Shown: piece after piece, positions 1 through 11,237 of the stretch
Layout: every line of letters starts with the position of its first letter
Numbering within the stretch: position 1 is the stretch's first letter
Assembly: GCA_039707655.1 (NCBI GenBank)
Contig: CM077664.1
Coordinates: forward strand, 198,828,195-198,892,194
Length of the DNA stretch: 64,000 nucleotides
DNA from: Elymus sibiricus
Taxonomy: Eukaryota; Streptophyta; Magnoliopsida; Poales; Poaceae
Reading direction: 5' to 3'
Notes under the pieces: generated by a model
Told to the model about the DNA's origin: nothing
The model's input: only the letters and a program-made list of their open reading frames with translations
Database searches by the model: none
Translations under genes and position numbers: made by a program

Positions 1-364
1 ATGTTTGTTAACTTTCAATAAATTTTACCACTTATACTTCTTGTATGTGAAGTCACTACTCCCCATGGGACAAGCATATGAAGCATATAAATTTCAACTT
101 TATGATATTCAATTTATTTCAACAATTTACTCACAGGATATAAGTGAAGCACAAGAGTAAATGACAAACTACTCCAAAAAGATATAAGTGAAGACCAAAT
201 GAGTAGTTAAGTAAATAGGTAGCTATGTGAGGACTCTCTCTCATTTAAAAATTTCATATATTAAGTATTTTATTCAAACAGCAAATAAAACAAAATAAAA
301 TGGCATTCCAAGGATAGCACATATCATGTGAAGAAGCAAAAACTTAGGCTCAACCAAAACTGAC

Positions 365-1320
365 CGATAGTTGTTGAAGAAGAAAGGTGGGATGCCTACC
401 GGGGCATCTCCAAGCTTAGATGCTTGAGACCTCTTGAAATATTAACTTGGGATGCCTTGGGCATCCCCAATCTTGAGCTTTTGTGTCTCCTTAATTCCTC
501 TCATATCACGGTTTCCCTAAATCTTAAAAACTTCATCCACACAAAACTCAACAAGAACTCGTGAGATAAGTTAGTATAAATCAACTCACAACCCTAACAT
601 TCTCTACTGTAGAAAATCACAAAAATTATAATTAAACATTGCATACTAAATTCCTCTTCATATTTAATACTCCTATCCTCAAATAGAAACATTAAACACG
701 CAAACATATGCAAACAATGCAACTATAACAGCAATCTGCCAAAACAGAACAGTCTGTCAAAGGGGAATAAGAATCCAAACTTCCATAACTCCAAAAATTC
801 TGAAAAATTACCACGCGACAGAGAACTCATGTATTCTTATTGTGTAAAAATTTGAGATTTTTATCATGTTCTGACTATTCAGGAATATTCTGGACATAAC
901 AGAAAACTTTCTGTTTTCATACAGCAACACATGAACTTGCAAACTGAGCATGGTAAAGGCTATAATTGGCATTTTATTGAACTAAAAGATGAAAAATATG
1001 ATTATTTATAACACCAAGCAAATATCAACAGAAGAAAATGACGCTCCAAGAAAAATTCATATTATGTGACGAATAAAAATATAGCTCCAAGTGAGGTTAC
1101 CGATAGTGTTGAAGATGAAAGAGGGGATGCCTTTCGGGGCATCCCCAAGCTTAGATGCTTGAGTCTTCCTTGAATATTACTTTGGGGTGCCTTGGGAATC
1201 CCCAAGCTTAGGGTCTTGCCGCTCTTTATTCTCCTCATATCGATATCTCACCCAAAACTTGAAAACTTCAATCACACAAAACTTAACGGAACTTGGTGAG
1301 ATAGGTTAGTATGATAAAAA
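365..1320 (-). repeat. Two diverged direct copies of a noncoding module in G1
   Basis: About 365-600 and about 1096-1320 align as direct repeats roughly 730 bp apart. Both contain a GATGCC...GGGGCATC...CCAAGCTTAGATGCTTGAG block followed by a shared run ending near GTGAGATA(A/G)GTTAGTAT. A related copy lies inverted in G2 at 35571-35830. Each copy contains short inverted repeats that could fold in RNA. No coding potential is seen. Confidence 0.7.
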
Positions 1321-1932
1321 TAAATCATCCACTTAGGTACTGTCAAGACAAGATTCATAATTGTTCTCACATAATTCCTACTGTATTCTATCATTTCCAC
1401 AATTTATATTACTCAATATAAGCTATGGAAACACTAAAACAAGCAAACTATGCACCGAAAACAGAATCTGTCAAAAACAGAACAGCATGTAGTAAGAGAT
1501 TTAAAAACCATACTTCTTTACCTCCAAAATTTCTGAAAAATTAGGAAAAAGTAAACAATTTGTAACCCAATAATTTGTAAAAATTTCAGAATTTTTTCAC
1601 GCCCCAGTACAGAATAGAAATTCCAGCACTGGATGCAAAAGTTTCTGTTTTTGCACAGAATCAAATCAACAAGCATCCACACTATCCCAAACGCTTTAAT
1701 TGGCACATTATTGAAATAAAACATATGAAACATGATTACTACAGTAGCTTAATCATGTGAATACACAAAAACAGTAGGTATGAATGTTGGGTTGTCTCCC
1801 AACAAGCGCTTTTCTTTAATGCCTTTTAGCTAGGCATGCTGATTTCAATGATGCTCGCATAAAAGTAAAGAACTGAAACACAAAGAGAGCATCATGAATC
1901 ATATGACAAGCACATTTAAGCCTAACCCACTT

Positions 1933-2751
1933 TCAATGCATAGGGATTTTGTGAGCAAACAATTTATGGGAGCAAGAATCAACTAGCATAGGAAGGCAAA
2001 ACAAGCATGACTTCAAAACTTTCAACACATAGAGAGGAAACTTGATATTATTACAACACCTACAAGCATATGATCCTCTCTCATAATAATTTTCAGTAGC
2101 ATAATGAATAAATTCAACAATATAAATATCACATAAAGCATTCTTTTCATGATCTACAAGCATAGAAATTTTATTACTCTCCACATAAGCAATTTTGTTC
2201 TCATCAATAATAGTGGGAGCAAATTTAACAAAATAACTATCATGAGGTACTTGATTGGCATAACCAAATTGAAAGTCAAAATCATGATGACAAGTTTCAT
2301 GGTTATCATTATTCTTTATAGCATACATGTCATCACAATAATCATCATATATAGCAACTTTGTTGTCATAATCAATTGAAACCTCTTCCAAAATAGTGGA
2401 ATCATCATTAAGTAAAGTCATGACCTCTCTAAATCCACTTTTATCAATATAATCATCATAAATAGGAGGCATACTTTCATCATAATAAATTTTCTCATCA
2501 AAACTTGGGGGACTAAAAATATCATCTTCATCAAACATAGCATCCCCAAGCTTATGGCTTTGCATATCATTAGCATCATGGATATTCAAAGAATTCATAC
2601 TAGCAACATTGCAATCATGCTCATCATTCAAATATTTTATGCCAAACATTTTATTGAATTCTTCTTCTATCAATTGAGCACAATTTTCCGATCCATCATT
2701 TTCAAGAAAGACATGATAAAGATGAATAATATGAGGCAACCTCAATTCCAT
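1933..2751 (-). CDS. Intact acidic ORF of G1, function unknown
   Basis: This is an uninterrupted 272-residue ORF. Its ATG at 2751-2749 lies about 100 nt after the primer site, where gag would normally start. The protein is rich in Asp, Glu, Asn and His (for example DEDDIFSPP and IYDDYIDK), with a Cys-rich stretch near residue 228 (YACRCC). It shows no gag major-homology region, CCHC knuckle, protease or polymerase motif. I recall near-identical predicted proteins from wheat annotations labelled hypothetical, but know no function. It could be a captured host fragment or a highly divergent gag. The absence of stops, while the gag genes of neighbouring elements are broken, suggests either recent insertion or constraint. 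Confidence 0.6.
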   Translation of the reverse strand: MELRLPHIIHLYHVFLENDGSENCAQLIEEEFNKMFGIKYLNDEHDCNVASMNSLNIHDANDMQSHKLGDAMFDEDDIFSPPSFDEKIYYDESMPPIYDDYIDKSGFREVMTLLNDDSTILEEVSIDYDNKVAIYDDYCDDMYAIKNNDNHETCHHDFDFQFGYANQVPHDSYFVKFAPTIIDENKIAYVESNKISMLVDHEKNALCDIYIVEFIHYATENYYERGSYACRCCNNIKFPLYVLKVLKSCLFCLPMLVDSCSHKLFAHKIPMH

Positions 2752-2848
2752 TTTTTTGTAGTTTTGTTTTATAAACCAAACTAGTGATAAAACAAGAAAC
2801 TAAAAGATTCGATTGCAAGATCTAAAGATATACCTTCAAGCACTCACC

Positions 2849-2866
2849 TCCCCAGCAACGGCGCCA
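2849..2866 (-). promoter_or_regulatory. Primer binding site of G1, tRNA-Asp type
   Basis: The reverse complement reads TGGCGCCGTTGCTGGGGA. It is complementary, with one mismatch, to the 3' end of plant tRNA-Asp (CCCCGGCAACGGCGCCA). It lies 10 bp inside the LTR edge at 2877 and fixes the element as minus-strand. G2 has the same type of site. Confidence 0.85.
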
Positions 2867-2876
2867 GAAAAGAGCT

Positions 2877-3940
2877 TGATGTCTACTACACAACTTATTC
2901 TTGTAGACTCGTGTTGGGCCTCCAAGCGCAGAGTTTTGTAGGACAGTAGCAATTTTCCCTCAAGTGGATGACCTAAGGTTTATCAATCCGTGGGAGGTGT
3001 AGGTTGAAGATGGTATCTCTCAAACAACCCTGCAACCAAATACAAGAAATCTCTTGTGTCCCCAACACACCCAATACAATGGTAAATTGTATAGGTGCAC
3101 TAGTTCGGCGAAGAGATGGTGATAAAAGTGTAGTATGGATAGTAGATATAGGTTTTGTAATCTGAAAATATAAAAACAGCAAGGTAGCAAGTAACAAAAG
3201 TGAGCACAAACGGTATTGCAATGCTTAAAAACAAGGCCTAGGATTCATACTTTTGCTAGTGCAATCTCTCAACAATGCTAATATAATTGGATCATATAAC
3301 AATCCCTCAACGTGCGATAAAGAATCACTCACAAGTTCCCATTAGCGAAGAACATAAGATAGAAATTGTTTGTAGGGTACGAAACCACCTCAAAGTTATC
3401 ATTTCCGATCGATTTATTGAGCTATTCCTATAAGTGTCACAAACAGCCCTAAAATTCGTACTAAAATAACACCATATGATACACATCAACCAACTCTAAT
3501 GTCACCTAGATACTCCAATGTCACCACAAGTATCCGTGAGTTGATTATACGATATGCATCAAACAACTTCATAATCATAATATTCAATCCACACAAAGAA
3601 CTCCAAGGAGCACCCCAAAGTTTCTATCGGAGAAAAGATAATGAAAACATGCATCAACCCCTATGCATAGATTACCCCAATGTCACCTCGGGAATCCGTG
3701 AGTTGAGTGCCAAAACATATATCAAGTGAATCAATATAATAACCCATTGTCACCACGAGTATTCATATGCAAGACATACATCAAGTGTTCTCGAATCTGA
3801 AATATTCAATCCGACAATAACGAAACCTCAAAGGGAAATGATTCGATTCATCACAATAAGGATAGAGAGGGAAGAAACACCATATGATCCAACTATATTA
3901 ACAAAGCTCGCGATACATCAAGATCGTGCCATATCAAGAA

Positions 3941-3977
<37 letters not shown>

Positions 3978-4576
3978 AAACACATAGCTACTAGTACATA
4001 CCCTCAGCCCCGAGGGTGAAATACTCCCTCCTCGTCATGGACACCGCCGGGATGATGAAGATGGCCTCCAGTGATGCTTTCCCCCCTCCGGCAGGGTGCC
4101 AGAAAAGGGCTGTAGATGAGATCGTGGAGGTACAGAGGCTTGCGGCGGCGTAAAAACTCATCTAGGTAAACTTTCAGGGGTTTCTGAATATATATGATTT
4201 TTCAGCATTGGAATCACGCGAAGAAGGGCCACAGGGGGCCCACGAGGCACTAGGGCGCGCCTGGGGGGGGGTGGCGCGCCCTGGTGGCTTGTGGGGCCCC
4301 TGTGGGTCTTCTGGCCACCTCCCGAAGCTTCTAGTGTCTCTTATGTTTCAGAAAAAAATAGTCAAAAAGTTTCGCTGCATTTGGACTTCATTTGATATAG
4401 ATTTTCTGGAAAACCAAAAACAAGCAGAAAACAGCAACTGGCACTGGGCACTAGGTCAATATGTTAGTCCATGAAAATCATATAAAAGCCATACACAAGT
4501 GCACCAAAATCATACAAAACTATAATAAACATGGCATGAATACTTCATAAATTATAGATACGTTGGAGACATATCA
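2877..4576 (-). repeat. 5' LTR of G1
   Basis: This is a 1,700-bp LTR bounded by TG and CA: the plus strand starts TGATGTCTACTAC and ends GACATATCA. The primer site abuts its inner end at 2877. The outer end (TGATATGTCTCCAACGTATC on the minus strand) matches the start of the G2 LTR. The LTR contains a (GA)n run at 3944-3975 and a GC-rich segment around 4220-4330, typical of the transcribed part of these gypsy LTRs. Its partner LTR is outside the window. Confidence 0.8.
3944..3975. repeat. (GA)16 microsatellite in the G1 LTR
   Basis: An uninterrupted GA dinucleotide run of 32 bp inside the LTR. GA tracts at this place are common in related Triticeae gypsy LTRs, so the copy number is likely variable. 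Confidence 0.95.
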
Positions 4577-5143
4577 CCCATCACCGTATAGCAAGCCTAC
4601 GAAGGAATTACTCACGCCCGGTGGTGAGCATCATGAAATTGGTGATGAAGGATGGTTGATGATGACGATGGCGATGGCGATGAATCCCACTCTCCGGAGC
4701 CCCGAACGGACTCTAGATCAGCCCTCCCAATGAAGAACAGGAGGTGGCGGCGGCTCCGTATCGTAAAATGTGATGAAACTTCTTCTCTTATTTTTTTCTC
4801 AGGGAAAGAGAATTTATAGCATTGGAATTAGGTCAGACGGCCGCCTGTGGGCCCCACAAGGCACTACGGCGCGCCCTAGGGGGGGTCACGCCCTACTGCC
4901 TTGTGGGCAGCAGGTGGCCCCCCTTTTGTTGATTCTTGCAACAATAATTTTTATATATTCCATAAAAATTCTCCAAAAAGTTTCGTTCAAATCAGAGAAC
5001 TTTGATTTCTGCACAAAAACAACACCATGGCAATTCTGCTGAAAACAACGTCAGTCCGGGTTAGTTTCATTCAAATCATGCAAATTAGAGTCCAAAACAA
5101 GAGCAAAAGTGTTTGGAAAAGTAGATACGACGGAGACGTATCA
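4577..5143 (-). repeat. Truncated LTR of a second gypsy family
   Basis: The segment ends at 5143 with ACGGAGACGTATCA, which read on the minus strand gives the LTR start TGATACGTCTCCGTCGTATC. This differs in sequence from G1 and G2. It is cut at 4577 exactly where the G1 LTR begins, so G1 probably inserted into it. The rest would lie beyond the left end of the window. Confidence 0.65.
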
Positions 5144-5634
5144 GTTATAATGTATAGGAAGATTCTGCACTTAAGGGGACTCCCCCTTCGGTGAAACAGC
5201 ATATGGAATCTTGTATCAAATTGTGCCCCAAGATAGTTTTACATGGTCCTATGAATTAACCAAGAACAAACCAAGAGAAAAGACCACCGGGCTACGCCCA
5301 CCCGAAGCATGCTAGGAAGGTAGATGACCCTGGGGCCATAGATCAGCCTGAACACACAAAACAACCATCATCTGGGGTTGTCATGCCAACATAAGCTGCA
5401 CGTGTGGCCCTAATACATGTATATGAAGTTGCTAGAAATGTCAAACCTACTTCCCAAGTGTGTATAACCTAGCAGACATGCGATGACACCTATAGGAAAA
5501 AGGTTCTGCACTTAAGGGGGGAAGGCTCCTCCCCCTTCATTGAAACCGTAGGGAATCTAGTGACAACTTGTGCTTGCTTTTACATGCTTCTATTAACTAA
5601 CCAAACACAAGCCAAGAAAAAAGTCCACTAGGGT
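5144..5634. other. Unclassified segment with two diverged 135-bp direct repeats
   Basis: About 5155-5288 and 5492-5631 share TTCTGCACTTAAGGGG, CTCCCCCTTC and a common 3' part ending near AAGAC/GTCCAC. They are separated by about 200 bp of unique sequence. There is no ORF of note. The right copy ends where R3 sequence begins, so this could be the edge of an unnamed transposon that truncated R3. Confidence 0.4.
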
Positions 5635-7149
5635 GTGATTCGGTCTCTCCAAAGTGCACATGGGATTTCAGAAACTCTGTTTCGGTCACACCGAGTGAGT
5701 ACGATTCGATCAGACCGAGATGTACTCTGTGCATTGGCCTAAGCCAACTCGATCAGTCGTTTCGAGATGAATACAGCGGAACCCTAAACGTAAAACTTTT
5801 GCTCAATCCTAAAATCTAGGAATTTTCTTCGGTGGATAGGACATGAAACAGTAGATAGACAATGCGCAAACTTTTGTAATATGAATCGGAGTTGGAGAAG
5901 CACAAAAGGGTCAAACAGTACCCTAACTTGGTGGCGGTCCTCTACGGCGGCGACGACGACGGATGAGATTGTCGACGGCGGCGGCGAGAGCTCGCGGGAA
6001 GCAACGGCGGCAATCTGGCGACCTTGGCGACGACAGAGGCGAGGTGCGAGAGCAATGTGTTTGAAGAAATTTTCAATTAAACCATCCGCTAGATATATAT
6101 ACTCGCGCTCTGTCGGTCAGTCCGAGCGAAACAACTCGGTGACTCCGAGACGTGTAACTGCCAGAGACAATGCGTTTCGGTGACACCGAAAGATTACAAT
6201 CGGTCTGTCTAAGATCAATAAAATAGATCAGTCTAAGTGCATAGGTGGGACCGAGGGGAATGAGTTGGTCTGACCGAAATACACTTAGAAGGTTTTAAAG
6301 TTCAACCCTACTCAGATCGGTGGCTCCGAGTGCTCCTCACCCGGAGGGTCCAAATAGCAACTTGTTCAAATTTTGTGATCAGCAAGAATGAAATTTAGAC
6401 AAGTTGAGATAGATAGCTAGAGGAGGTTCTTAGGCATTCTTGCCCATCCAATTGGCCAAAAAAAATCCAAATCAACCAAACAACAATTGGATGTACTCGA
6501 ATGGGAAAATATGCATTGCAACATGCTCACACAATAAAATAGCAAATAAAATATGTCAAGCACGCACAATCAATTCTAGCATCTATCAAGCAATGGTCGA
6601 TGACAAAGCCATCTATATATGAGTATATTAACTTAGGAGCCAAATTAGAACATTTGATCATATGTCATACTCATCATTTAAGCACAAGTGGGGTTGCCAC
6701 TTTTACATAAAGCATTAAGGTGTTCACACCATTAGAGTTGCTTTAGCTCTAGTCTTAGAGCAAAGCTCCCCCTAGATGTGAGATCCCCCCAAAGAGGGAT
6801 AAACAAACCTTGGGTTTTGTCATTGAAGACTTCATTTAGATGTTGTAGTTGTGGATGCTCAATGTTGATTAAGATCATCAAGAGTTGGGAGCAATCCTTG
6901 GAATTTGTAGCACTTTCAATACCTACACGGGTTAGTCCCACAAGGAACAACAAGGATATCCATAGACATAGAGTGAAATACACATATGGTGATGTCCATG
7001 AATGCATTGAATACCTTGTCCCTTGACTTACCAACAAGAGGGTTTGTGACTCCATGAACTAGTGCATGATTTTGAAGTTGTTTACACAAGTTCTTGCCAT
7101 GAATGAATATGAGTGAAGTTTGTTGGCGGAGTCACCCTCAAGAACTCTC

Positions 7150-9339
7150 TAGTTCTTCTTCTTTGGGACCTACATAAACTTGATGGGAAGCCTTGGAGTT
7201 GTAGTCGTAATTGATGAAGTAGAACTTGAGGTAGTCTTGGGAACCCACTTGACCAAAGCTTGAGGTGATTCTTCAAATGAGTCAATCTCTTCCTGAAGCT
7301 TGTCCTTGACTTTTAGCTTGTGGTCTTGTGGTGGAAGATCATATTGAGCTTGTGTTCCCTTGAAAGAAGTAGGATCGTACTTCTCTTGTTGAGGAACAAA
7401 CTTCATCTTGGGGTATTGATCTTCTTCCCACTCAACACCATTGGCATTGAACTTTTATTCAAAACCAACACCTTGGTTCTTCCGGTGCCATCCTTGCTTG
7501 TGTACAATTTCATCAAATTGCTTACTCCCAACAAGGCTCTTGTAGACACCCTTTTTTATAATTCCTTTCAATAAATTATTTTATTGCTCAAGTGTAACTT
7601 GGCTAAGAGAATCATTAGTGGAATCAATAGAACTAGTAGAAGTAACAACATTGGATTTAGCATTGTTATTGTTACTACTAGAGGTAGAACCTTCTTGCTC
7701 TTGCTACTAGATTGCTTAGATTTAACTTGTGGCATAAAAGTAGACAAGAGGAGTCGTTTGGCAATGTAAGAGGAACTCTTCTTTCGAAGATCGTCATTGA
7801 GAGCTTTTAGTAACTCATGCTCTTGCTCTAAATTTAGCTTCTCGAAGCGTAGTTTCTAATGAGTTCTTAGGAGCTCTCTATGATCTTCTTGTTGAGTTTC
7901 ATGAGCTAACTTAAGAGTATTTAGTTCTTTAGTCAAGCGCTCAATCTCCCTCGTTGCATTGTTAATCATCTCATCTTCGATATCATGATTACTAGCAAGT
8001 TCATTATAGCCAACATCACTAGTTTTATCATTGAGCAAGTCATCCTCACCTAGCAAACCATCCTCATCACTATTAAAGTCAATGAATTTGGGTGTGATAC
8101 CTTGGGGCCTTTAGCCATGAAGCATCTTCCAATTTCTTCATTTGGTGAATCAAATAGGTCATAGGAGTTGGAGGATACAAGAGCTAGTCCGGCAACACCT
8201 TCATCTTGACTATAGTCGGAGTTGGAGTGATAGCTTCTCTCGGATTGGTTGTCGGAGTCGGAGCCGGATATCCATTCACCGACATGAGCTTGATGCCTTC
8301 TTCTTGAGTAGCTCTTGGTTGACTTGTCTTTCCTCTCCAAATCCTTGCTTCTCCGGGAAGGTCTTCGTTCATAACAATCATCTCTACTCCTTCTCTCTCT
8401 TCGAGGTGATTCATCTCTTCTACTCCTTCTTCTAGGTGACTCATCTCTTTTCTTGAGAGGTGCCGTACACTCATTGGAGAAGTGTCCGGGTCTTCCACAA
8501 TTGTAGCAATTACGGTCGCGACTTGAAGATCTTTGTTCATAATGTCTTGAGTTGGAGCTTCTCTCTTTGCCTCTATTCCTGTAGAATTTGTTGAAGTTCT
8601 TGACCATTAGGCTTATCTCTTCATTGGATACAAGCTTGTCACTTGATGTTGTAGGAGCATCACTTGAAGCTTTGTAAGCACCACTAGAGTTGTTGTGGAG
8701 CTCCTCTTTGTCCTTGAGTGACATCTCATGAGCAACAATCGTTCCAATGACTTCCGTGAGCTTGATATCTTTGTAATTTGGCATCATTTGGATCAATGTG
8801 CACGCGGTATCGTACTTTCCATCCAAGACTCTAAGGATCTTCTTGATGATGAATTTGTCCATCATCTCTTCACTTCCTAAGCCAGCAATCTCATTTGTGA
8901 TGAGAGCGAGCCTAGAGTACATTTCCGCGACTCCTTCACCATCCTTCATCTTGAACTTGTCAAGTTGACTTTGTAGCACATCCAACTTGGATTCCTTGAC
9001 GAACTCGGTACCTTCGTGCATATCAACCAAAGTATCCCAAATTTCCTTGGCATTCTCAAGGCGGCTAATCTTGTTGAACTCTTCGGGGCACAAACTGTTG
9101 AAGAGAATGTCGCAAGCTTGAGCATTGTATTGCAACATCTTCAATTCTTCCGTGGTTGCTTCACGATCCGGTTCCTTTCCATCCTCAAAGAATTCACCTT
9201 GCAAGCCAACATGAACAACAACCCAAACAGCGGGAATATGACCAAGAATATGCATTTTCATCTTCTGCTTCCAACTAGCAAAGTTTGTACCATCAAAATA
9301 TGGACCTCTACTGTGGTAATTTCCCTCACTAGGCGCCAT
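7150..9339 (-). pseudogene. gag: Broken copia-type gag of R3
   Basis: The ATG is at 9339-9337 and the ancestral stop is at 7152-7150. The first 1.25 kb is open and encodes a UBN2/copia-type capsid region followed by a CCHC zinc knuckle (CYNCGRPGHFSNEC) and an SR/ER-rich basic stretch. The reading frame is then lost by a small indel near 8090. Further stops occur near 7858 (within the coiled-coil part), near 7455 and at 7170-7172, where the Trp codon of the C-terminal tail has become TAG. Where R1 and R2 have an internal TAG after the SSS of the coiled coil, R3 has a sense codon (TAC), so the ancestral gag was one long ORF of about 730 codons. The product would be a nucleocapsid-forming structural protein. 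Confidence 0.8.
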
Positions 9340-9378
9340 GCTCTCCTAGGTGGTTAAACCAATGCAATGGAGACCAAA

Positions 9379-9390
9379 ACTCTGATACCA
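9379..9390 (-). promoter_or_regulatory. Primer binding site of R3, initiator tRNA-Met type
   Basis: The minus strand reads TGGTATCAGAGT, complementary to the initiator tRNA-Met 3' end except for the last base. It lies 2 bp inside the LTR edge at 9393. This type of primer is typical of plant copia elements. Confidence 0.85.
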
Positions 9391-9392
9391 CG

Positions 9393-10898
9393 TGTAGGAT
9401 TGCAAGTAGGCTAGAGGGGGGTGGTTAGACTACTTGACCAAATAAAAACTTAACCTTTTCCCAATTTTAGTTCTTGGCAAGTTTTAGCAATTCACACAAG
9501 TCAAGCAACAACCTACACATGCAAGTCTAGATAGTAGGCAGCGGAAAGTAAAGACTTTGCATATGAACGTAAAGGAGGGGATCAGAGATATCAAATGCAA
9601 TGAAGACACGGAGATTTTTGGCGTGGTTCCGATAGGTGGCGCTATCGTACATCCACGTTGATGGAGACTTCAACCCATGGAGGGTAACGACTGCGCGAGT
9701 CCACGGAGGGCTCCACCCACGTAGGGTCCATGAAGAAGCAACCTTGTCTATTCCATCATTGCTTACGCCCACGAAGGACTAGCCTCACTCGGGGTAGATC
9801 TTCATGAAGTAGGCGATCTCCTTTCCCTTACAAACTCCTTGGTTCAGCTCCACATGATTTGGAGGCTCCCAAGTGACACCTAACCAATATAGGAGACACC
9901 ACTCTCCAAAAGGTAATAGATGTTGTTATTGATGATGAACTCCTTGCTCTTGTGCTTCAAAAGATAGTCTCCTCAACACTCAATCACTCTCTCACAGATT
10001 TGGCATGGTGGTGGGAGAAAGATTGGAGTGGATAGCAACTTGAGGGGGTAGAAATCAAGGATCAAATGGTGGAATCCCTTGATCTCAACACAAGTGTACG
10101 TGATTCTCTATCAGAAAATGGATATGGGAAGTGGTGGCTTCGTCCTAGTTGCTCTCTCTGAGAGTAGGTGGTGTGGGTGGGGTATATATAGCTATCACCA
10201 AAGATCTAGCCATTACACACCTTTATGCACAACTCAGTGACACCGGGTGAAAAACTTGGTGGGACCGATTAGTGTAAAAGGTTTGAACTTCAGACGCTTC
10301 GATGAGACCGGACGAATCCACTAGGGGGGAGGGGCGATTAGTGATGACCTAAGCATTATTCACATCTTGGTAATTCTGATCGGTTTCACTCGGAGATTCC
10401 AAAATGAACACAATGGGTTACAGAGAGTTGGCACGAGCACTTCGGTGGAATCGAATGTCATCTCGGTGAGACCGAGTTTCTAGGGTTTAGGCAGTGGCTC
10501 TGTCTGGTGTATCTCGGTGGGTCCGGATGAGAGTGTCTTGGTGTGACTGAGAATAACTTTAGGGTTTTGGACAGCTTAGATTGTGAGAGTGTGGCTGTGG
10601 GTTTTGGAACAATATCTTCAAGCACTTCAGAAAATGACTCATGATCAAAACCTCATCCCCTTTTAATAGTATTGGCTTTCCTATGGACTCAATGTGATCT
10701 TCGATCACTTAACCAAAAATGTAGAGTCTTGGAGCTTTTGCCAATGCATGTCCTTTGCATTTTGAGGGGTCCACAATCACATGTCCTTGCCATACCTACA
10801 TTGAACTTTCCTGAAATAATCTTTGAATAGGCATTAGTTCAATGGTGTATATGTTGTTATTAATTACCAAAACTACCAGGGGATTAGTTGCACTTTCA
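9393..10898 (-). repeat. 5' LTR of R3
   Basis: About 1,506 bp. The plus strand begins TGTAGGATTGC and ends GCACTTTCA, giving TG..CA termini. A minus-strand TATA-like TATATA run lies at about 10181-10190, at the same place as in R1. The U3 part carries diverged CGGT..ACCG motifs (about 10235-10560). It is clearly homologous to the R1 and R2 LTRs but noticeably diverged. Confidence 0.8.
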
Positions 10899-11013
10899 AC
10901 GGTCCCACATTATTCCTGACAGGTGGTCCCACGACTGACACGTGGGGTCCGTTCGGGCCCGACGTGACGGCCGGTAGAAGTTTGGAGTGCGCACATGTTA
11001 AAAAAAGGACCCC
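10899..11013. other. Unclassified GC-rich spacer
   Basis: The segment contains phrases such as GACAGGTGGTCCCAC and GACACGTGGGGTCC, which are common in grass intergenic DNA. No ORF, repeat boundary or RNA gene is recognised. Confidence 0.4.
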
Positions 11014-11237
11014 GATAAATCCCGAACGTTCGGATTTGAAGCATGTCATCCCGAACGTTTTTTCATGGCAACTTTAGTTGAGGCGAGGTGGCAACTTTAG
11101 TTGGTAAAACATGTCAATTTTGTCCCAGTTCATTTTTTATCAAAAAATTGCCATGTTTGCCAACCTCACGTGAACTAAAGTTGCCATGAAAAACGTTCGG
11201 ATAGCCCTACTTAAAATCTGAACGTTCGGGATTCATC
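11014..11237. mobile_element. Fold-back (MITE-like) element, 224 bp
   Basis: The two ends form long imperfect inverted repeats of about 65 bp. The left arm runs GATAAATCCCGAACGTTCGG then ..CATGGCAACTTTAGTT. The right arm carries the reverse complements (AACTAAAGTTGCCATG, then GAACGTTCGGGATTCATC). There is no coding capacity. No clear target-site duplication was found, so the superfamily is open. Confidence 0.7.

Larger units (their letters stand above)
1..2876 (-). mobile_element. Internal region of non-autonomous Ty3/gypsy element G1
   Basis: This is the part of G1 downstream of its 5' LTR, read on the minus strand from 2876 towards 1. It holds a tRNA-Asp primer site, one intact ORF (2751 to 1933) and about 1.9 kb of AT-rich noncoding DNA. 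No gag, protease, RT or integrase sequence is seen. The noncoding part shares modules with G2 in the opposite orientation: the stretch around 1790-1812 matches 35118-35150, and the module around 370-1320 matches 35571-35830. G1 is therefore a relative of G2 that kept its cis-acting parts but carries a different ORF. The 3' LTR lies beyond position 1. Assignment to the Sabrina-like gypsy group is from memory of Triticeae repeats. Confidence 0.75.
5635..10898 (-). mobile_element. R3: truncated third copy of the pol-less copia-type family
   Basis: Minus-strand element, read from 10898 to 5635: 5' LTR (10898-9393), primer site (9390-9379), gag (9339-7150), then a noncoding spacer. The spacer matches R1 16352-17960 and R2 25140-26765 and includes the CGGT..ACCG motifs at 5640-6340. 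The copy stops near 5635, before the position of ORF2, and has no 3' LTR. The outer LTR flank is ACGGT (10899-10903), whose target-site partner is lost. R3 is more diverged from R1 and R2 than those are from each other. I see no gene in 5635-7149 beyond short chance frames. Confidence 0.8.
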
